From NCBI RefSeq assembly GCF_029504395.1, contig NZ_JAQFIF010000017.1:1-64000 (forward strand): a stretch of DNA of 64,000 nucleotides. The letters run 5' to 3'. The translations under genes were made by a program, and so were the position numbers. Position 1 is the stretch's first letter. Each line of letters opens with the position of its first letter. The stretch is from Arthrobacter sp. ES3-54 (lineage in GTDB: Bacteria; Actinomycetota; Actinomycetes; Actinomycetales; Micrococcaceae). Shown piece after piece: positions 55,324-63,736 of this stretch. The notes beneath the pieces were generated by a model. It made no database searches and was not told the DNA's origin. It was given only the letters and a program-made list of their open reading frames with translations.

Positions 55324-56997
55324 GTGGCACGCGGCGATGGAAAACTTTCTCATGATCTTCTCCCAGGCGAAAAAGGCCCTCAGGACGCATGTGGCGTCTT
55401 CGGGGTCTGGGCACCCGGTGAAGAAGTAGCAAAACTCACCTACTACGGGCTGTATGCACTGCAGCACCGCGGCCAGGAGTCGGCTGGTATTGCAACCAGC
55501 GACGGCAAGCGGATTAACGTCTACAAGGACATGGGCCTCGTTTCCCAGGTCTTCGACGAGACGACGCTGAACACCCTGACCGGGCACCTGGCCGTCGGCC
55601 ACTGCCGCTATTCCACTACCGGTGCGAGCCACTGGGCCAACGCCCAGCCCACCCTTGGCGCGACCGCCACGGGCACCGTGGCCCTCGCCCACAACGGCAA
55701 CCTGACCAACACGGCCGAGCTCAAGGCGATGATCGAGGACCGCAACGGCGGAAACCTCAGCGGCGAGATGAAGCAGGGCAACACCTCGGACACGGCCCTG
55801 GTCACCGCCCTCCTGGAGGGCGAAGAGGGCAAGTCCCTTGAGCAGACCGCCATGGAGCTGCTGCCCAAGATCAAGGGCGGCTTCTGCTTCGTCTTCATGG
55901 ATGAGGGCACCCTCTACGCGGCCCGCGACACCTACGGCATCCGCCCGCTCTGCCTGGGCCGGCTGGAACGCGGCTGGGTGGTGGCCTCCGAGCAGTCCGC
56001 CCTCGCCACCGTCGGCGCCAGCTTCATCCGCGAAATCGAACCCGGCGAGTTCATCGCGATCGACGAGGACGGCGTCCGCTCGCAGCGCTTCGCCGAGGCG
56101 ACGCCGGCCGGCTGCGTCTTCGAATACGTTTACCTCGCCCGCCCGGACGCGTCTATTGCGGGCCGCTCGGTGTACGAATCCCGCGTGGAAATGGGCCGCC
56201 AGTTGGCCCGCGAAAACACCCAGGAAGCGGACATCGTCATCCCGGTGCCGGAATCGGGCACCCCCGCGGCGGTTGGCTACGCCGAGGAATCCGGCATCCC
56301 CTTCGCGCACGGCTTCGTCAAGAACTCCTACGTGGGCCGCACGTTCATCCAGCCCTCGCAGACGCTGCGCCAGCTCGGCATCCGGCTCAAGCTCAACGCC
56401 CTCGAATCCGTGATTCGCGGCAAGCGTGTTGTGGTGGTGGATGACTCGATCGTCCGCGGCAACACCCAGCGCGCCATTGTGCGGATGCTCCGGGAAGCCG
56501 GCGCCGCCAGCGTCCACGTCAAGATTTCCTCCCCGCCGGTCAAGTGGCCCTGTTTCTACGGCATCGACTTCGCCTCCCGGGCGGAACTGATCGCCAACGG
56601 CGCCACCGTCGAAGAGATCACCCAGGCCATCGGCGCCGACTCGCTCGCCTACATCTCCGAAGACGGCATGATCGGCGCCACCCAGCAGCCCCGCGAACGC
56701 CTCTGCACCGCCTGCTTCACCGGCAAGTACCCCATCGAGCTCCCGGGTGCGGACAAGCTCGGCAAGAACCTGCTGGAACGCACGGATCTCGGTGGCCTGC
56801 CCGCCGCCGGTGATGCCGCCCTAGGCGCGGCCGCCTCGGAGTCCGCCGCCGAAGCCGCCGCCGGTATCAGCCCCGACGACGATCCGGCCGAGAAGGCCGG
56901 CGCCACCGGTTGTGATCCGGGGCCGGACTCCGAATTCGAAGAACTGCTCACCGATGCCGACCGCGTCACCAAAGCCGACAAGAAAGAGCCAGTATGA
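55324..56997 (+). CDS. purF: Amidophosphoribosyltransferase
   Basis: This 557-residue enzyme makes phosphoribosylamine from PRPP and glutamine, the first step of purine synthesis. After a propeptide of 22 residues comes the nucleophilic Cys23 (GPQDACGVFGVW). The glutaminase half has ALQHRGQESAGIA and CRYSTTG; the transferase half has the PRPP loop VVVVDDSIVRGNT (near 369-381) and cysteines in RLCTACFTGKYP suggestive of the Fe-S type. The start is GTG, with a GATAAT hexamer so close that the mRNA may have almost no leader. The C-terminal tail (from about 490) is Ala/Glu-rich. It overlaps purM by ATGA. Confidence 0.97.
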   Translation: MARGDGKLSHDLLPGEKGPQDACGVFGVWAPGEEVAKLTYYGLYALQHRGQESAGIATSDGKRINVYKDMGLVSQVFDETTLNTLTGHLAVGHCRYSTTGASHWANAQPTLGATATGTVALAHNGNLTNTAELKAMIEDRNGGNLSGEMKQGNTSDTALVTALLEGEEGKSLEQTAMELLPKIKGGFCFVFMDEGTLYAARDTYGIRPLCLGRLERGWVVASEQSALATVGASFIREIEPGEFIAIDEDGVRSQRFAEATPAGCVFEYVYLARPDASIAGRSVYESRVEMGRQLARENTQEADIVIPVPESGTPAAVGYAEESGIPFAHGFVKNSYVGRTFIQPSQTLRQLGIRLKLNALESVIRGKRVVVVDDSIVRGNTQRAIVRMLREAGAASVHVKISSPPVKWPCFYGIDFASRAELIANGATVEEITQAIGADSLAYISEDGMIGATQQPRERLCTACFTGKYPIELPGADKLGKNLLERTDLGGLPAAGDAALGAAASESAAEAAAGISPDDDPAEKAGATGCDPGPDSEFEELLTDADRVTKADKKEPV

Positions 56998-58163
56998 CTT
57001 CCGCTTCCCCGGCCGCTGACATGAACGCCGCCCAGAACGCCGGCATCACCTACGCCTCCGCCGGCGTCGACGTCGAAGCGGGAGACCGCGCCGTCGAACT
57101 CATGAAGGACGCCGTCAAGGCAACCCACAACGCCTCGGTGATCGGCGGCGTCGGCGGGTTCGCAGGCCTCTATGACGTCTCCCGGCTGCTCACCTACAAG
57201 CGCCCGCTCCTGGCCACCTCCACCGACGGCGTCGGCACCAAGGTGGCAATCGCCCAGGCCATGGATATCCACGACACCATTGGCTTCGACCTCGTCGGCA
57301 TGGTGGTGGACGACATCGTCGTCGTGGGCGCCGAGCCGCTCTACATGACCGACTACATCGCCTGCGGCAAGGTGGTCCCGGAGCGCATCGCCGACATCGT
57401 CCGCGGCATCGCGGCCGCCTGCTCGGTCGCCGGCACCGCCCTGGTGGGCGGCGAAACCGCCGAGCACCCGGGCCTGCTCGGTGAGCACGAGTACGACGTC
57501 GCCGGGGCCGCCACCGGTGTTGTCGAGGCCGACGCGCTGCTCGGCCCGGACCGTGTCCGCGCCGGCGACGTGGTGATCGGCATGGCCTCCTCCGGCCTGC
57601 ACTCGAACGGCTACTCCCTGGTCCGCCGCGTCATCAACCACGCAGGCTGGGCCCTGGACCGCCAGGTTTCCGAACTCGGCCGCACCCTGGGCGAGGAGCT
57701 CCTCGAGCCCACCCGCGTCTACGCCGCGGACTGCCTGGACCTGGCCCGCACCTTCCCGGTCAACGGCTCCGCAGGCGGCCGAGCCGTCCACGGCTTCAGC
57801 CACGTGACCGGCGGCGGCCTCGCGGCCAACCTCGCCCGGGTCCTCCCGCAGGGCCTGCTGGCCACCGTGGACCGCTCCACCTGGGAGCTCCCGGCCATCT
57901 TCAAGCTGGTCGCCGAGCTCGGCAACGTCCCGCTGGCCGATCTGGAGCGCACCCTGAACCTGGGCGTGGGCATGGTCGCCATCGTTTCGCCGGAAGCGGC
58001 CGACGCCGCCGTCAACCGGCTCAACGACCGCGGCCTGCCGTCCTGGATCATGGGCACCGTCAATGAGAACTCGGATTCGGTCGTCAAGACGGGCCCGGAC
58101 TACGTCCAGGGCGCCAAGGGCGTCGACGGCGGTGCCGTCCGGCTGGTCAACGCCTACGCCTAA
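56994..58163 (+). CDS. purM: Phosphoribosylformylglycinamidine cyclo-ligase (AIR synthetase)
   Basis: This 389-residue enzyme closes the imidazole ring to give AIR. The family pattern is complete: TYASAGVDVEAGDRAVELMK, STDGVGTKVAIAQAM, GFDLVGMVVDDIVVVGAEPL, LVGGETAEHPGLL, GMASSGLHSNGYSLVR and HGFSHVTGGGLAANL. The ATG overlaps the purF stop. It ends ahead of a long hairpin that may terminate the operon. Confidence 0.97.
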   Translation: MTSASPAADMNAAQNAGITYASAGVDVEAGDRAVELMKDAVKATHNASVIGGVGGFAGLYDVSRLLTYKRPLLATSTDGVGTKVAIAQAMDIHDTIGFDLVGMVVDDIVVVGAEPLYMTDYIACGKVVPERIADIVRGIAAACSVAGTALVGGETAEHPGLLGEHEYDVAGAATGVVEADALLGPDRVRAGDVVIGMASSGLHSNGYSLVRRVINHAGWALDRQVSELGRTLGEELLEPTRVYAADCLDLARTFPVNGSAGGRAVHGFSHVTGGGLAANLARVLPQGLLATVDRSTWELPAIFKLVAELGNVPLADLERTLNLGVGMVAIVSPEAADAAVNRLNDRGLPSWIMGTVNENSDSVVKTGPDYVQGAKGVDGGAVRLVNAYA

Positions 58164-58178
58164 GGGTTCCTAACCCCA

Positions 58179-58238
58179 ATCGAGTGCTCCCCAACTGCCG
58201 TTTTGAGACCTGAAAACGGCAGTTGTGGAGCACTCGAT
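58179..58238. repeat. Long near-perfect inverted repeat (hairpin) between purM and a VOC gene
   Basis: Two 26-bp arms (58179-58204 and 58213-58238) are complementary except for one position, with an 8-base loop GAGACCTG. The arm includes ACTGCCGTTTT. There is no T-run after the right arm. It could terminate both convergent genes or be a REP-like palindromic element. Confidence 0.9.
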
Positions 58239-58249
58239 GTATTTAAGCC

Positions 58250-59032
58250 CTAAACCTCCAGCAGGCTGAAGACGCCGCCCTGCGGGTCCTTGAGCGTGGC
58301 GATGGTGCCGGCTTCCTCGACCTCGTCCGGTTCGATCAGCACGACGCCGCCCGCGGCCACCGCGGCCTGCACCGCCTCCGCGACGTCGGAGACGCCGAAA
58401 TAGACCTGCCACCCGGGCTCGAGGGTGTCCTGCGCATCGCCGGGCACCCGGGCGATGCCGGCCACTTCGGCGCCGCCCACCATGAGCGTGGTGTAGGTGC
58501 CGCCGTCGTCCTGGGGGTATTCGGTCACGTCGTGCCCGAAAAGCTGCTGGAAGAAGCCGACGGCGGCCTGCGGCTCCGGCGTCAGCAGCTCGGCCCAGGC
58601 CAAAGTGCCCGGTTCCTGGCTCCGGCCGGCTCCGAAGTGGCTGCCCGCCTGCCAGGCCCCTGTGGTTCCGCCGCCGGGCGGGGCGAAGAAGACCATGACG
58701 CCGGTGTCTCCGATCGCCTCGGGGCCGAATTCAAGGTTTCCGGGGGAATGGGCCAGTTCGCCGGCGAGGTCCCGGGCGTCCTCGACCGCGAAATATACAT
58801 TCCACCGGCCCGGCTCGCCCGAGGCTTCCTGCTGGGGGTTCTGCGGCGCGAGCACGGTGACCAAGGCATCGCCGAGGAAGGCTTTGGCGTAGCTGCGCCC
58901 GTCCGGGGTGGGCAGGTCCTCGTACCGCCAGCCGAAAACCTCCGCGTAGAAGGCCTTGGCTGCCTCCACATCGCTGGTCTGGAGGTCCGTCCAGCAGAGC
59001 TCACCCTCAGCGAATCCTGTGCGCATGGTCAT
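58250..59032 (-). CDS. Two-domain VOC (glyoxalase-like) protein
   Basis: This 260-residue protein has two VOC modules: the first with LCWTDLQTSDVEAAKAFYAEVFGW in part, the second with LAWAELLTPEPQAAVGFFQQLFG in part, and the end GTIATLKDPQGGVFSLLEV. It is the CFP32-like type common in actinobacteria. ATG 59032 is chosen because GGAAGGA lies five bases upstream. The enzymatic role is unknown. It converges on purM. Confidence 0.88.
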   Translation of the reverse strand: MTMRTGFAEGELCWTDLQTSDVEAAKAFYAEVFGWRYEDLPTPDGRSYAKAFLGDALVTVLAPQNPQQEASGEPGRWNVYFAVEDARDLAGELAHSPGNLEFGPEAIGDTGVMVFFAPPGGGTTGAWQAGSHFGAGRSQEPGTLAWAELLTPEPQAAVGFFQQLFGHDVTEYPQDDGGTYTTLMVGGAEVAGIARVPGDAQDTLEPGWQVYFGVSDVAEAVQAAVAAGGVVLIEPDEVEEAGTIATLKDPQGGVFSLLEV

Positions 59033-59158
59033 GGCAGTCCTTCCGGGCATCTGGGTGGCACCGGGGAAATCCGGCACCAACAACGTAGCCCGAGGCCCCG
59101 CCGGTGACAACTGCGCTGGCGAAACCGTGGGTCACCACGGGAAACGACGGGCGGTTCG

Positions 59159-59365
59159 ATGCACGGGTTCGTCGTGCTCGACGCGGTCCGCGCCGAACGC
59201 GGATTCACTCCCGCGGAACAGGCCAAGGCCGTCCGCCAGGGACTGCCCGAGGTGGAGCGGCACAGCCTCGCAAGGGAAGTCCGTACCTGCGCGGCGGCAT
59301 CAACGGATGAGGCTGAGTTCGTCCGCCGGGCACGCCAGGAAGGCCTGCTGGTGCGGCAGGCCTGA
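59159..59365 (+). pseudogene. Possible fragment of an actinobacterial relaxase/mobilisation-type protein
   Basis: This 68-codon frame ends with RHSLAREVRTCAAASTDEAE and FVRRARQEGLLVRQA. The tail resembles a segment of actinobacterial mobilisation proteins in which a helical AAxxT-EAEFxxxLR-xGVLVRPR block occurs. The reading stops where the family would continue. If correct it is a relic of a mobile element; the resemblance is from memory and weak. Confidence 0.3.
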
Positions 59366-59433
59366 CTTGAGGCCGGACGCGAACTAGCCAAAACCTCAGC
59401 TGCGCCGGGCGTGGGCTCGAAGGCTGCTAGCAG

Positions 59434-60279
59434 TCAGACGGTGGCCTGCGGGCCGATCTGGTCGAGGGTATAGCCGTCCGCGTAGGCGGACATGCGGCCG
59501 CCGGGCACAAATATGGGCTTGGTCGGTAAGGGGCGCCGCCTGGCCTTGAGGGCGCGGAACCGCAACACCGCGTTGAACGGTACGCGCAGCGCTGCCGGGG
59601 CAGGTTTTAGACCCAGAGCAACGGCGACCTGGGGTTTGTCCATCATCAGCGCGAGGATGGTCGGCGTGAACCGGCGAAGCGGGGTGGGGATACGTCGGGC
59701 GAAGGCCGCGGCGGTCGCATTGAGCAGCATCGCGCCCTCAGGGCTCGGGCCCATGTTCCGGTCCTCGTACTCGTCCAGGAACTGTTCCGCCTCCGCGAAG
59801 GTGGCCGGGACGCCCTCGAGCCCCATCTGCCTGCCCAGTTCGGCGTAGAAGTCCATGGCGGCCCGCTTCTCCAGCTCGGTCAACCGGCGCCAGCCGTGAC
59901 GTTCGGTCCAGCGCAGCGGCAGGACAAGCAAAGTCATGAGGACGTAGACGAAGTCGTCCGGGGTGCCGGGCACCCCCTTGTGTACCCGGCGGAGCAGTTC
60001 GATCATGGCCTGGCTGCGTTCGTGCTCGAAGCCGTTGGCGATGATCTCGTAGATGACGATGCCGGTGTCGTAGGAGCGCTTCATCGGCCGGGATTTCATC
60101 TCCCCGGTCGTCGCCAGGGTCCTCGCTGTGGTGGGGATGGCGAAGTTGCGGTAATAAGCGACGAAGAAGCCCGAGTGGACTTCAGTCTGGAAATCGAAAA
60201 GGACCATGTTCCGGTAGATCCCGTCCATGTCCGTACCGCTCGGGCCTGTTCGGCGGGTCGGGTGCGTCAGGAGGTGCAT
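59434..60279 (-). CDS. MpaB/DUF2236 oxygenase-like protein
   Basis: This 281-residue protein resembles the MpaB/latex-clearing-protein superfamily (DUF2236), which are heme-dependent or heme-like oxygenases. It has MVLFDFQTEVHSGFFVAYYR, a TGEMKSRPMKRSYDTGIVIY stretch, and the family's LLVLPLRWTERHGWRRLTELE. ATG 60279 gives a start just after the upstream stop (25 bases). No signal peptide. It is the last gene of a minus-strand cassette with the membrane protein and metallopeptidase. The substrate is unknown. Confidence 0.75.
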   Translation of the reverse strand: MHLLTHPTRRTGPSGTDMDGIYRNMVLFDFQTEVHSGFFVAYYRNFAIPTTARTLATTGEMKSRPMKRSYDTGIVIYEIIANGFEHERSQAMIELLRRVHKGVPGTPDDFVYVLMTLLVLPLRWTERHGWRRLTELEKRAAMDFYAELGRQMGLEGVPATFAEAEQFLDEYEDRNMGPSPEGAMLLNATAAAFARRIPTPLRRFTPTILALMMDKPQVAVALGLKPAPAALRVPFNAVLRFRALKARRRPLPTKPIFVPGGRMSAYADGYTLDQIGPQATV

Positions 60280-60304
60280 GGGGGCTTTCTGTAGCTGCCG
60301 CAGG

Positions 60305-61270
60305 TTATGCCCGGGCAGGGGAGATATGGAGCTTTGCTTCGACGGAGAGCAGGTAGCTGCGCTCCTCCGCGTCCAGGAAGGTCGCCGAAGTGCCGGCGGC
60401 GAGGTCAGCGTCCCAGATTTCGACAATCATCCGGTGCAGCCTGTCCTGTACCGGTGCCTGGGGGTCGGCCTCAAGGGTCCGGTCAAGAGACGTGCTCTGC
60501 AGCGCTTTGGCCCAGATGGACTCGACGCGTGCGAGGGTTTCGGTGTTCCAGCGGTGCAGGTTTCTGCGGGCAGCCCTGCCGGCAACCGCCGGGATCGTCA
60601 GTCCGGCGCCGGCCAGGACGGTCGCGACCAGTTCTAGCTGATGGTAGGGGAAATCAGGCCTGACCAGTATGGCCAGGAACGTCAGGTGTCGGGCCAGCAG
60701 GGAGAGGCACATCTCGGCCATCACCAGGAAACCCATGATGCAGCCGGCGCCCAGCATGGAGAAACCGACACGGAACGAGCGGCTCATACGCGGGATGTAG
60801 CGGAAGCAGATCACGGCAATTTCCGCGCTCATCGAACAGATGAAGAGAGTGAGCATCAGTGAGAACAGGAGAGCCGGGAAGCGGTCCTCGTAGATGCCCC
60901 AGGCGGGGGTCGTGATGGTGGGTCCGGTGAGGAGGAAGAACACGGTTTGCAGGGTCAGCGTGAGCGTCAGAGGCAGGGTGCGTGTCCACCAGGACCGGCG
61001 ACCGCCGGCTTCCGGGGCGATGGCGGCGAATGCAGCAAGGCGCAGATACCAGAGCGAGATGATCATCAGGGAGTTCAGAACCAGTTTGACCAGGTTCATC
61101 CCGCCCAAGGCTGTGTCGACGGGGACGTAGACAATCGGGGACATGAGCAAAGAGCCCACGCCTCCGTACACGGCACAGGAGAACACCAGGTCGGTCCGGT
61201 TGCGAAGCAGGGCGGGAACGCGGACCCCGGCCAACAGGAACAGTGCCGCGGCCATGAGGAACTGCATCAT
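60305..61270 (-). CDS. Seven-helix membrane protein, MAB_1171c/DUF6545-like
   Basis: This 321-residue protein has about seven membrane segments (near 2-20, 28-48, 59-84, 98-116, 131-157, 166-190 and 211-232) and a cytoplasmic tail of about 90 residues, RNLHRWNTETLARVES and LDAEERSYLLSVEAKL. This matches the family called MAB_1171c 'putative transporter', typical for actinobacteria and often next to ImmA/IrrE-type peptidases. It begins in an ATGA overlap with the metallopeptidase gene. Seven helices plus a soluble tail would equally suit a receptor. Function is not known. Confidence 0.75.
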   Translation of the reverse strand: MMQFLMAAALFLLAGVRVPALLRNRTDLVFSCAVYGGVGSLLMSPIVYVPVDTALGGMNLVKLVLNSLMIISLWYLRLAAFAAIAPEAGGRRSWWTRTLPLTLTLTLQTVFFLLTGPTITTPAWGIYEDRFPALLFSLMLTLFICSMSAEIAVICFRYIPRMSRSFRVGFSMLGAGCIMGFLVMAEMCLSLLARHLTFLAILVRPDFPYHQLELVATVLAGAGLTIPAVAGRAARRNLHRWNTETLARVESIWAKALQSTSLDRTLEADPQAPVQDRLHRMIVEIWDADLAAGTSATFLDAEERSYLLSVEAKLHISPARA

Positions 61271-61752
61271 CCGAAGACCGCCCCGAAGTTGCCGGGCTGC
61301 GCGTCAGGCCGCTGGCCGGAGCGGCGGATACGGGACGCAAGCCGGTCCGCAAGGAGCTCAGCCGTCACCTCGAGCTCGTCGAACAAGTCGGTGCGCTTCA
61401 GGGCTGAGACGACGCGCTCCGGGTCGAGGTCCGGGAAAAAGGCTTTGGCGTAGTCGTGCGAAAGGTCCTCCTGCTCGTGGCGGAGGACCATGTGGGCGAA
61501 CTCGTGCAGAACGATCTGCTGTCGGTGGACCTCCGATGCGGACTTGGCATGGAGGATGAGGTCCATTGTGTCCAGACCGAACCACAGGCCGCAGACCTTG
61601 TCCGTCGGGGTGTTGTCGATGGACTTGATGACAATCCTGCGTCCCCTGGCTGCTTCCAGATGAGCCTGGATGGAACGCATTGAGACCGGCTCAGGCAACT
61701 GCAGGCGTTCTTCCGCGGCCTGCGCTCGCTCTCGGGCGACTCTGTAGTCCAT
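61267..61752 (-). CDS. ImmA/IrrE-family metallopeptidase-like protein
   Basis: This protein of about 161 residues has the zinc-peptidase motif HEFAH (about 83-87) with preceding QQIV and following MVLRHEQED, and a helix EVTAELLADRLASRI that may supply the third ligand. ImmA/IrrE peptidases cleave XRE-type repressors and so relieve repression. ATG 61752 is chosen with GGAGG eleven bases upstream; a TTG at 61779 would add nine residues. It overlaps the membrane protein gene by ATGA, and the XRE gene upstream is broken. Confidence 0.82.
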   Translation of the reverse strand: MDYRVARERAQAAEERLQLPEPVSMRSIQAHLEAARGRRIVIKSIDNTPTDKVCGLWFGLDTMDLILHAKSASEVHRQQIVLHEFAHMVLRHEQEDLSHDYAKAFFPDLDPERVVSALKRTDLFDELEVTAELLADRLASRIRRSGQRPDAQPGNFGAVFG

Positions 61753-61818
61753 GGGCTGCGGGTCCTCCGGATAGTCCAATGTGGGCCGGAGATAAACCTA
61801 CTCCAAAGCAGGACTGTA

Positions 61819-62101
61819 TCAGCCCTGTTCAGTGCCTTGCGTGTCAACCGGCATGACGTGCGTCTCCGCCAGTTGTTCGTCGATAAGGTCCCTGATCTGA
61901 AGGAGCGATTCGGATGACAGTCCGCCCAACTGACGGGCGGCGAAGTTGCGTACCTTGTTGGTTCTCATGCTGGCCAGATGATCAAGCTGGGCCTCCACTT
62001 TTGTTGGGAAGGCCCTCCTGATCCTGCAGGAGGTAGCCGCAGTTCACGCCGAAGAATTCAGCGAGGTTCCGCAGGAACGCGTCCCCGAACTCCTCACTCA
62101 C
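61819..62101 (-). pseudogene. Broken XRE-type regulator, N-terminus missing and frameshifted
   Basis: From a GTG at 62101 the frame reads EEFGDAFLRNLAEFFGVNCG and YLLQDQEGLPN and stops at 61982. The next frame continues VEAQLDHLASMR and ends LGGLSSESLLQIRDLIDEQL at 61819. Together they match the C-terminal half of XRE regulators usually encoded before ImmA/IrrE genes. The change of frame fits one extra base in a run of four A (61999-62002, T on the plus strand). The helix-turn-helix half is absent upstream. Confidence 0.7.
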
Positions 62102-62205
62102 GCCGCGTCACCGTAAGGGTTGTGTGCCGCAACGGCCACCAGCTCACGATCGACTTTCGCTTCAATGTCCAGGGAGTCCCTGACTGCTGCCGAGTCCCAC
62201 CGCGA
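62098..62205 (-). pseudogene. Short coding remnant upstream of the broken XRE gene
   Basis: About 34 codons read RWDSAAVRDSLDIEAKVDRE then LVAVAAHNPYGDAA and stop in a GTGA overlap with the XRE fragment's GTG. The composition looks protein-like, but there is no convincing start and I recognise no family. It may be the leftover end of another gene joined by a deletion. Confidence 0.35.
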
Positions 62206-62233
62206 CGGGCAAAGAAGGGACGGGCACAAGAAA

Positions 62234-62273
62234 GGCCGCCGGCCACGCCTGAAAACAGGGGTGGCCGACGGCC
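62234..62273 (-). terminator. Intrinsic terminator downstream of the DUF3073 gene
   Basis: Arms of 18 bases (62234-62251 and 62256-62273) pair with two mismatches around an AAAA/TTTT loop. On the minus strand the stem is followed by TTTCTTG, a U-rich tail. It ends the transcript of the DUF3073 gene and separates it from the cassette below. Confidence 0.75.
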
Positions 62274-62317
62274 TGAAAATCTTTGGCTGGCACTGCAGTG
62301 CCGGAAGAAAGCGTCGA

Positions 62318-62551
62318 CTAACCTATACGACGGGAATCAACCTCGTCGTCGTCGTCTTCCACATCGTCCGCGTACTTATCCACATACGCTGAATAGTCCG
62401 GCTCGACCGGGTCATCCGCGAAGTGGCTCGTGGCACGACTTCCCGGGCCCGTGAGCTCGCGCTGAAGGGCCGAATAGTCAGTGTTCGGGGAGTAGTACTT
62501 GATGTCCCGAGCCTGCTTGGTAGCTTTTGCCTTTTGACGGCCGCGCCCCAT
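62318..62551 (-). CDS. DUF3073 family protein
   Basis: This 77-residue protein begins MGRGRQKAKATKQARDIKYY, the hallmark of DUF3073, and has a strongly acidic C-terminus (YADDVEDDDDEVDSRRIG). The family is restricted to actinobacteria and its function is not established. ATG 62551 follows a GGGGG ribosome-site-like run; the frame open to 62590 is not needed. It has its own terminator. Confidence 0.93.
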   Translation of the reverse strand: MGRGRQKAKATKQARDIKYYSPNTDYSALQRELTGPGSRATSHFADDPVEPDYSAYVDKYADDVEDDDDEVDSRRIG

Positions 62552-62840
62552 GGCGTGACCCCCTTTTGTACTTGGACCGGAGGTGGTCACCTTTGGCGAT
62601 CGGTGAGGCCCCGGAATGTTTGGTCAATTTGTCGTACACCTAGATTACATGCTTTCGGCGTCAACTGCTCGCCGGCCTGCCCCCTGTGGACAGCGTGGCG
62701 CCTCCCGCCACGGTGCCCGCGGCCACCGGCACATGCGCCGTGCCGCGCATCTTCGATAGAGTTTCGTGATGTGCGCCCAGAAAAGGGCCGCGACGCCGGG
62801 CTTCCAGCCCCGGCAAAGACGCACGGAAGTGGTGAATTTC

Positions 62841-63599
62841 TCAGTGACTGACGAGAATCCAAGACACGACGCCGGGTCCATCCCGCCGCCGCCTTCGAGG
62901 CCGCCGACGTCCGCCCTGCCCGTTCTTACAGCCGACCCCGCTCGGTCCACGAATCGTTCGGCGGCGCCCGCAGCGGCGAAGCCCTCGGGCGCCACTTTCG
63001 CCGGCGGCATGCGCGCACTTTCGAAGCGAGCGCGCCCCCTGGCCCGCCGAGCCCGCCCCCTGGTCCGCCGGATCCGCCGGCAAGGGCCAAAGCGGCTCGG
63101 TGTGGCCGCGGCCCTTCTCATCGCGCTTGGGCTTCTGGTCTGGTGGGCTGTGGCCGCAGTTGCCGGCAGCAGCCAGCCCCCTGTCGAAAGCGGCGGCCCT
63201 GCCCCCGCAGCCTCGTCGGCGTCGGCCCCGGCCAGCCGCGGAGCCCTCCCTCTGGAAGGCGTCAGCCCCTTGGACTTCCAGCTGCGGGACTGCTTCAAGG
63301 ACTTCGATCCGGATGCGCAGCAGTCCACCGTGGTGGACTGCGCCACCGGCCACTCGGCCCAGCTGGTCGCCGTGGAGAAGTACGGGAAAAATGAGTCCTA
63401 CCCCGGCCGGGACGCGCTCAAGCAGAGAGCGCGCGATGCCTGCAAGGCAGCTCCGCTGACGGACAAGGCCGGCAAATACGACCTGAGCTACAAGTTGGCC
63501 TACCCGAGCTCGCGCAGCTGGGAGAGAGCCGACCGTCGAGTCGACTGCTACGCCGTGACGGACGCAGGAAACGTCATCAAGGAGTCCCTGCTGCCCTAG
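62841..63599 (+). CDS. Membrane-anchored protein, septum-formation-like
   Basis: This protein of about 252 residues has a Pro-rich cytoplasmic start (GSIPPPPSRPP), a basic stretch with RARPLARRARPLVRR repeats, one membrane helix (about 85-107), an Ala/Ser/Pro linker and an extracytoplasmic domain with paired cysteines (LRDCFKDFD, VVDCATGHSAQLVAVE, ARDACKAAP and VDCYAVTDAG). The Cys pattern resembles the 'septum formation' domain of actinobacteria. The start is uncertain: GTG 62841 is favoured, but the frame is open to 62766. Confidence 0.7.
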   Translation, partial: SVTDENPRHDAGSIPPPPSRPPTSALPVLTADPARSTNRSAAPAAAKPSGATFAGGMRALSKRARPLARRARPLVRRIRRQGPKRLGVAAALLIALGLLVWWAVAAVAGSSQPPVESGGPAPAASSASAPASRGALPLEGVSPLDFQLRDCFKDFDPDAQQSTVVDCATGHSAQLVAVEKYGKNESYPGRDALKQRARDACKAAPLTDKAGKYDLSYKLAYPSSRSWERADRRVDCYAVTDAGNVIKESLLP

Positions 63600-63736
63600 C
63601 GCTGCCCGGCTTGAGGCGCTGCAGCGCGTCGCAGTAGCGCACGGATCTGGCGCGCCGGCAAAGCGCACGACGTTGCCGACCGGCAGACGGGACCAGCCCG
63701 GCTGCCGGTGGGGCATAGCGCTCTTGCCGACGGCGT

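Noticed and set aside
61982..62010. Programmed ribosomal frameshift in the XRE gene
   Set aside because: There is no canonical slippery heptamer, and the HTH half is also missing, so decay is the simpler explanation.
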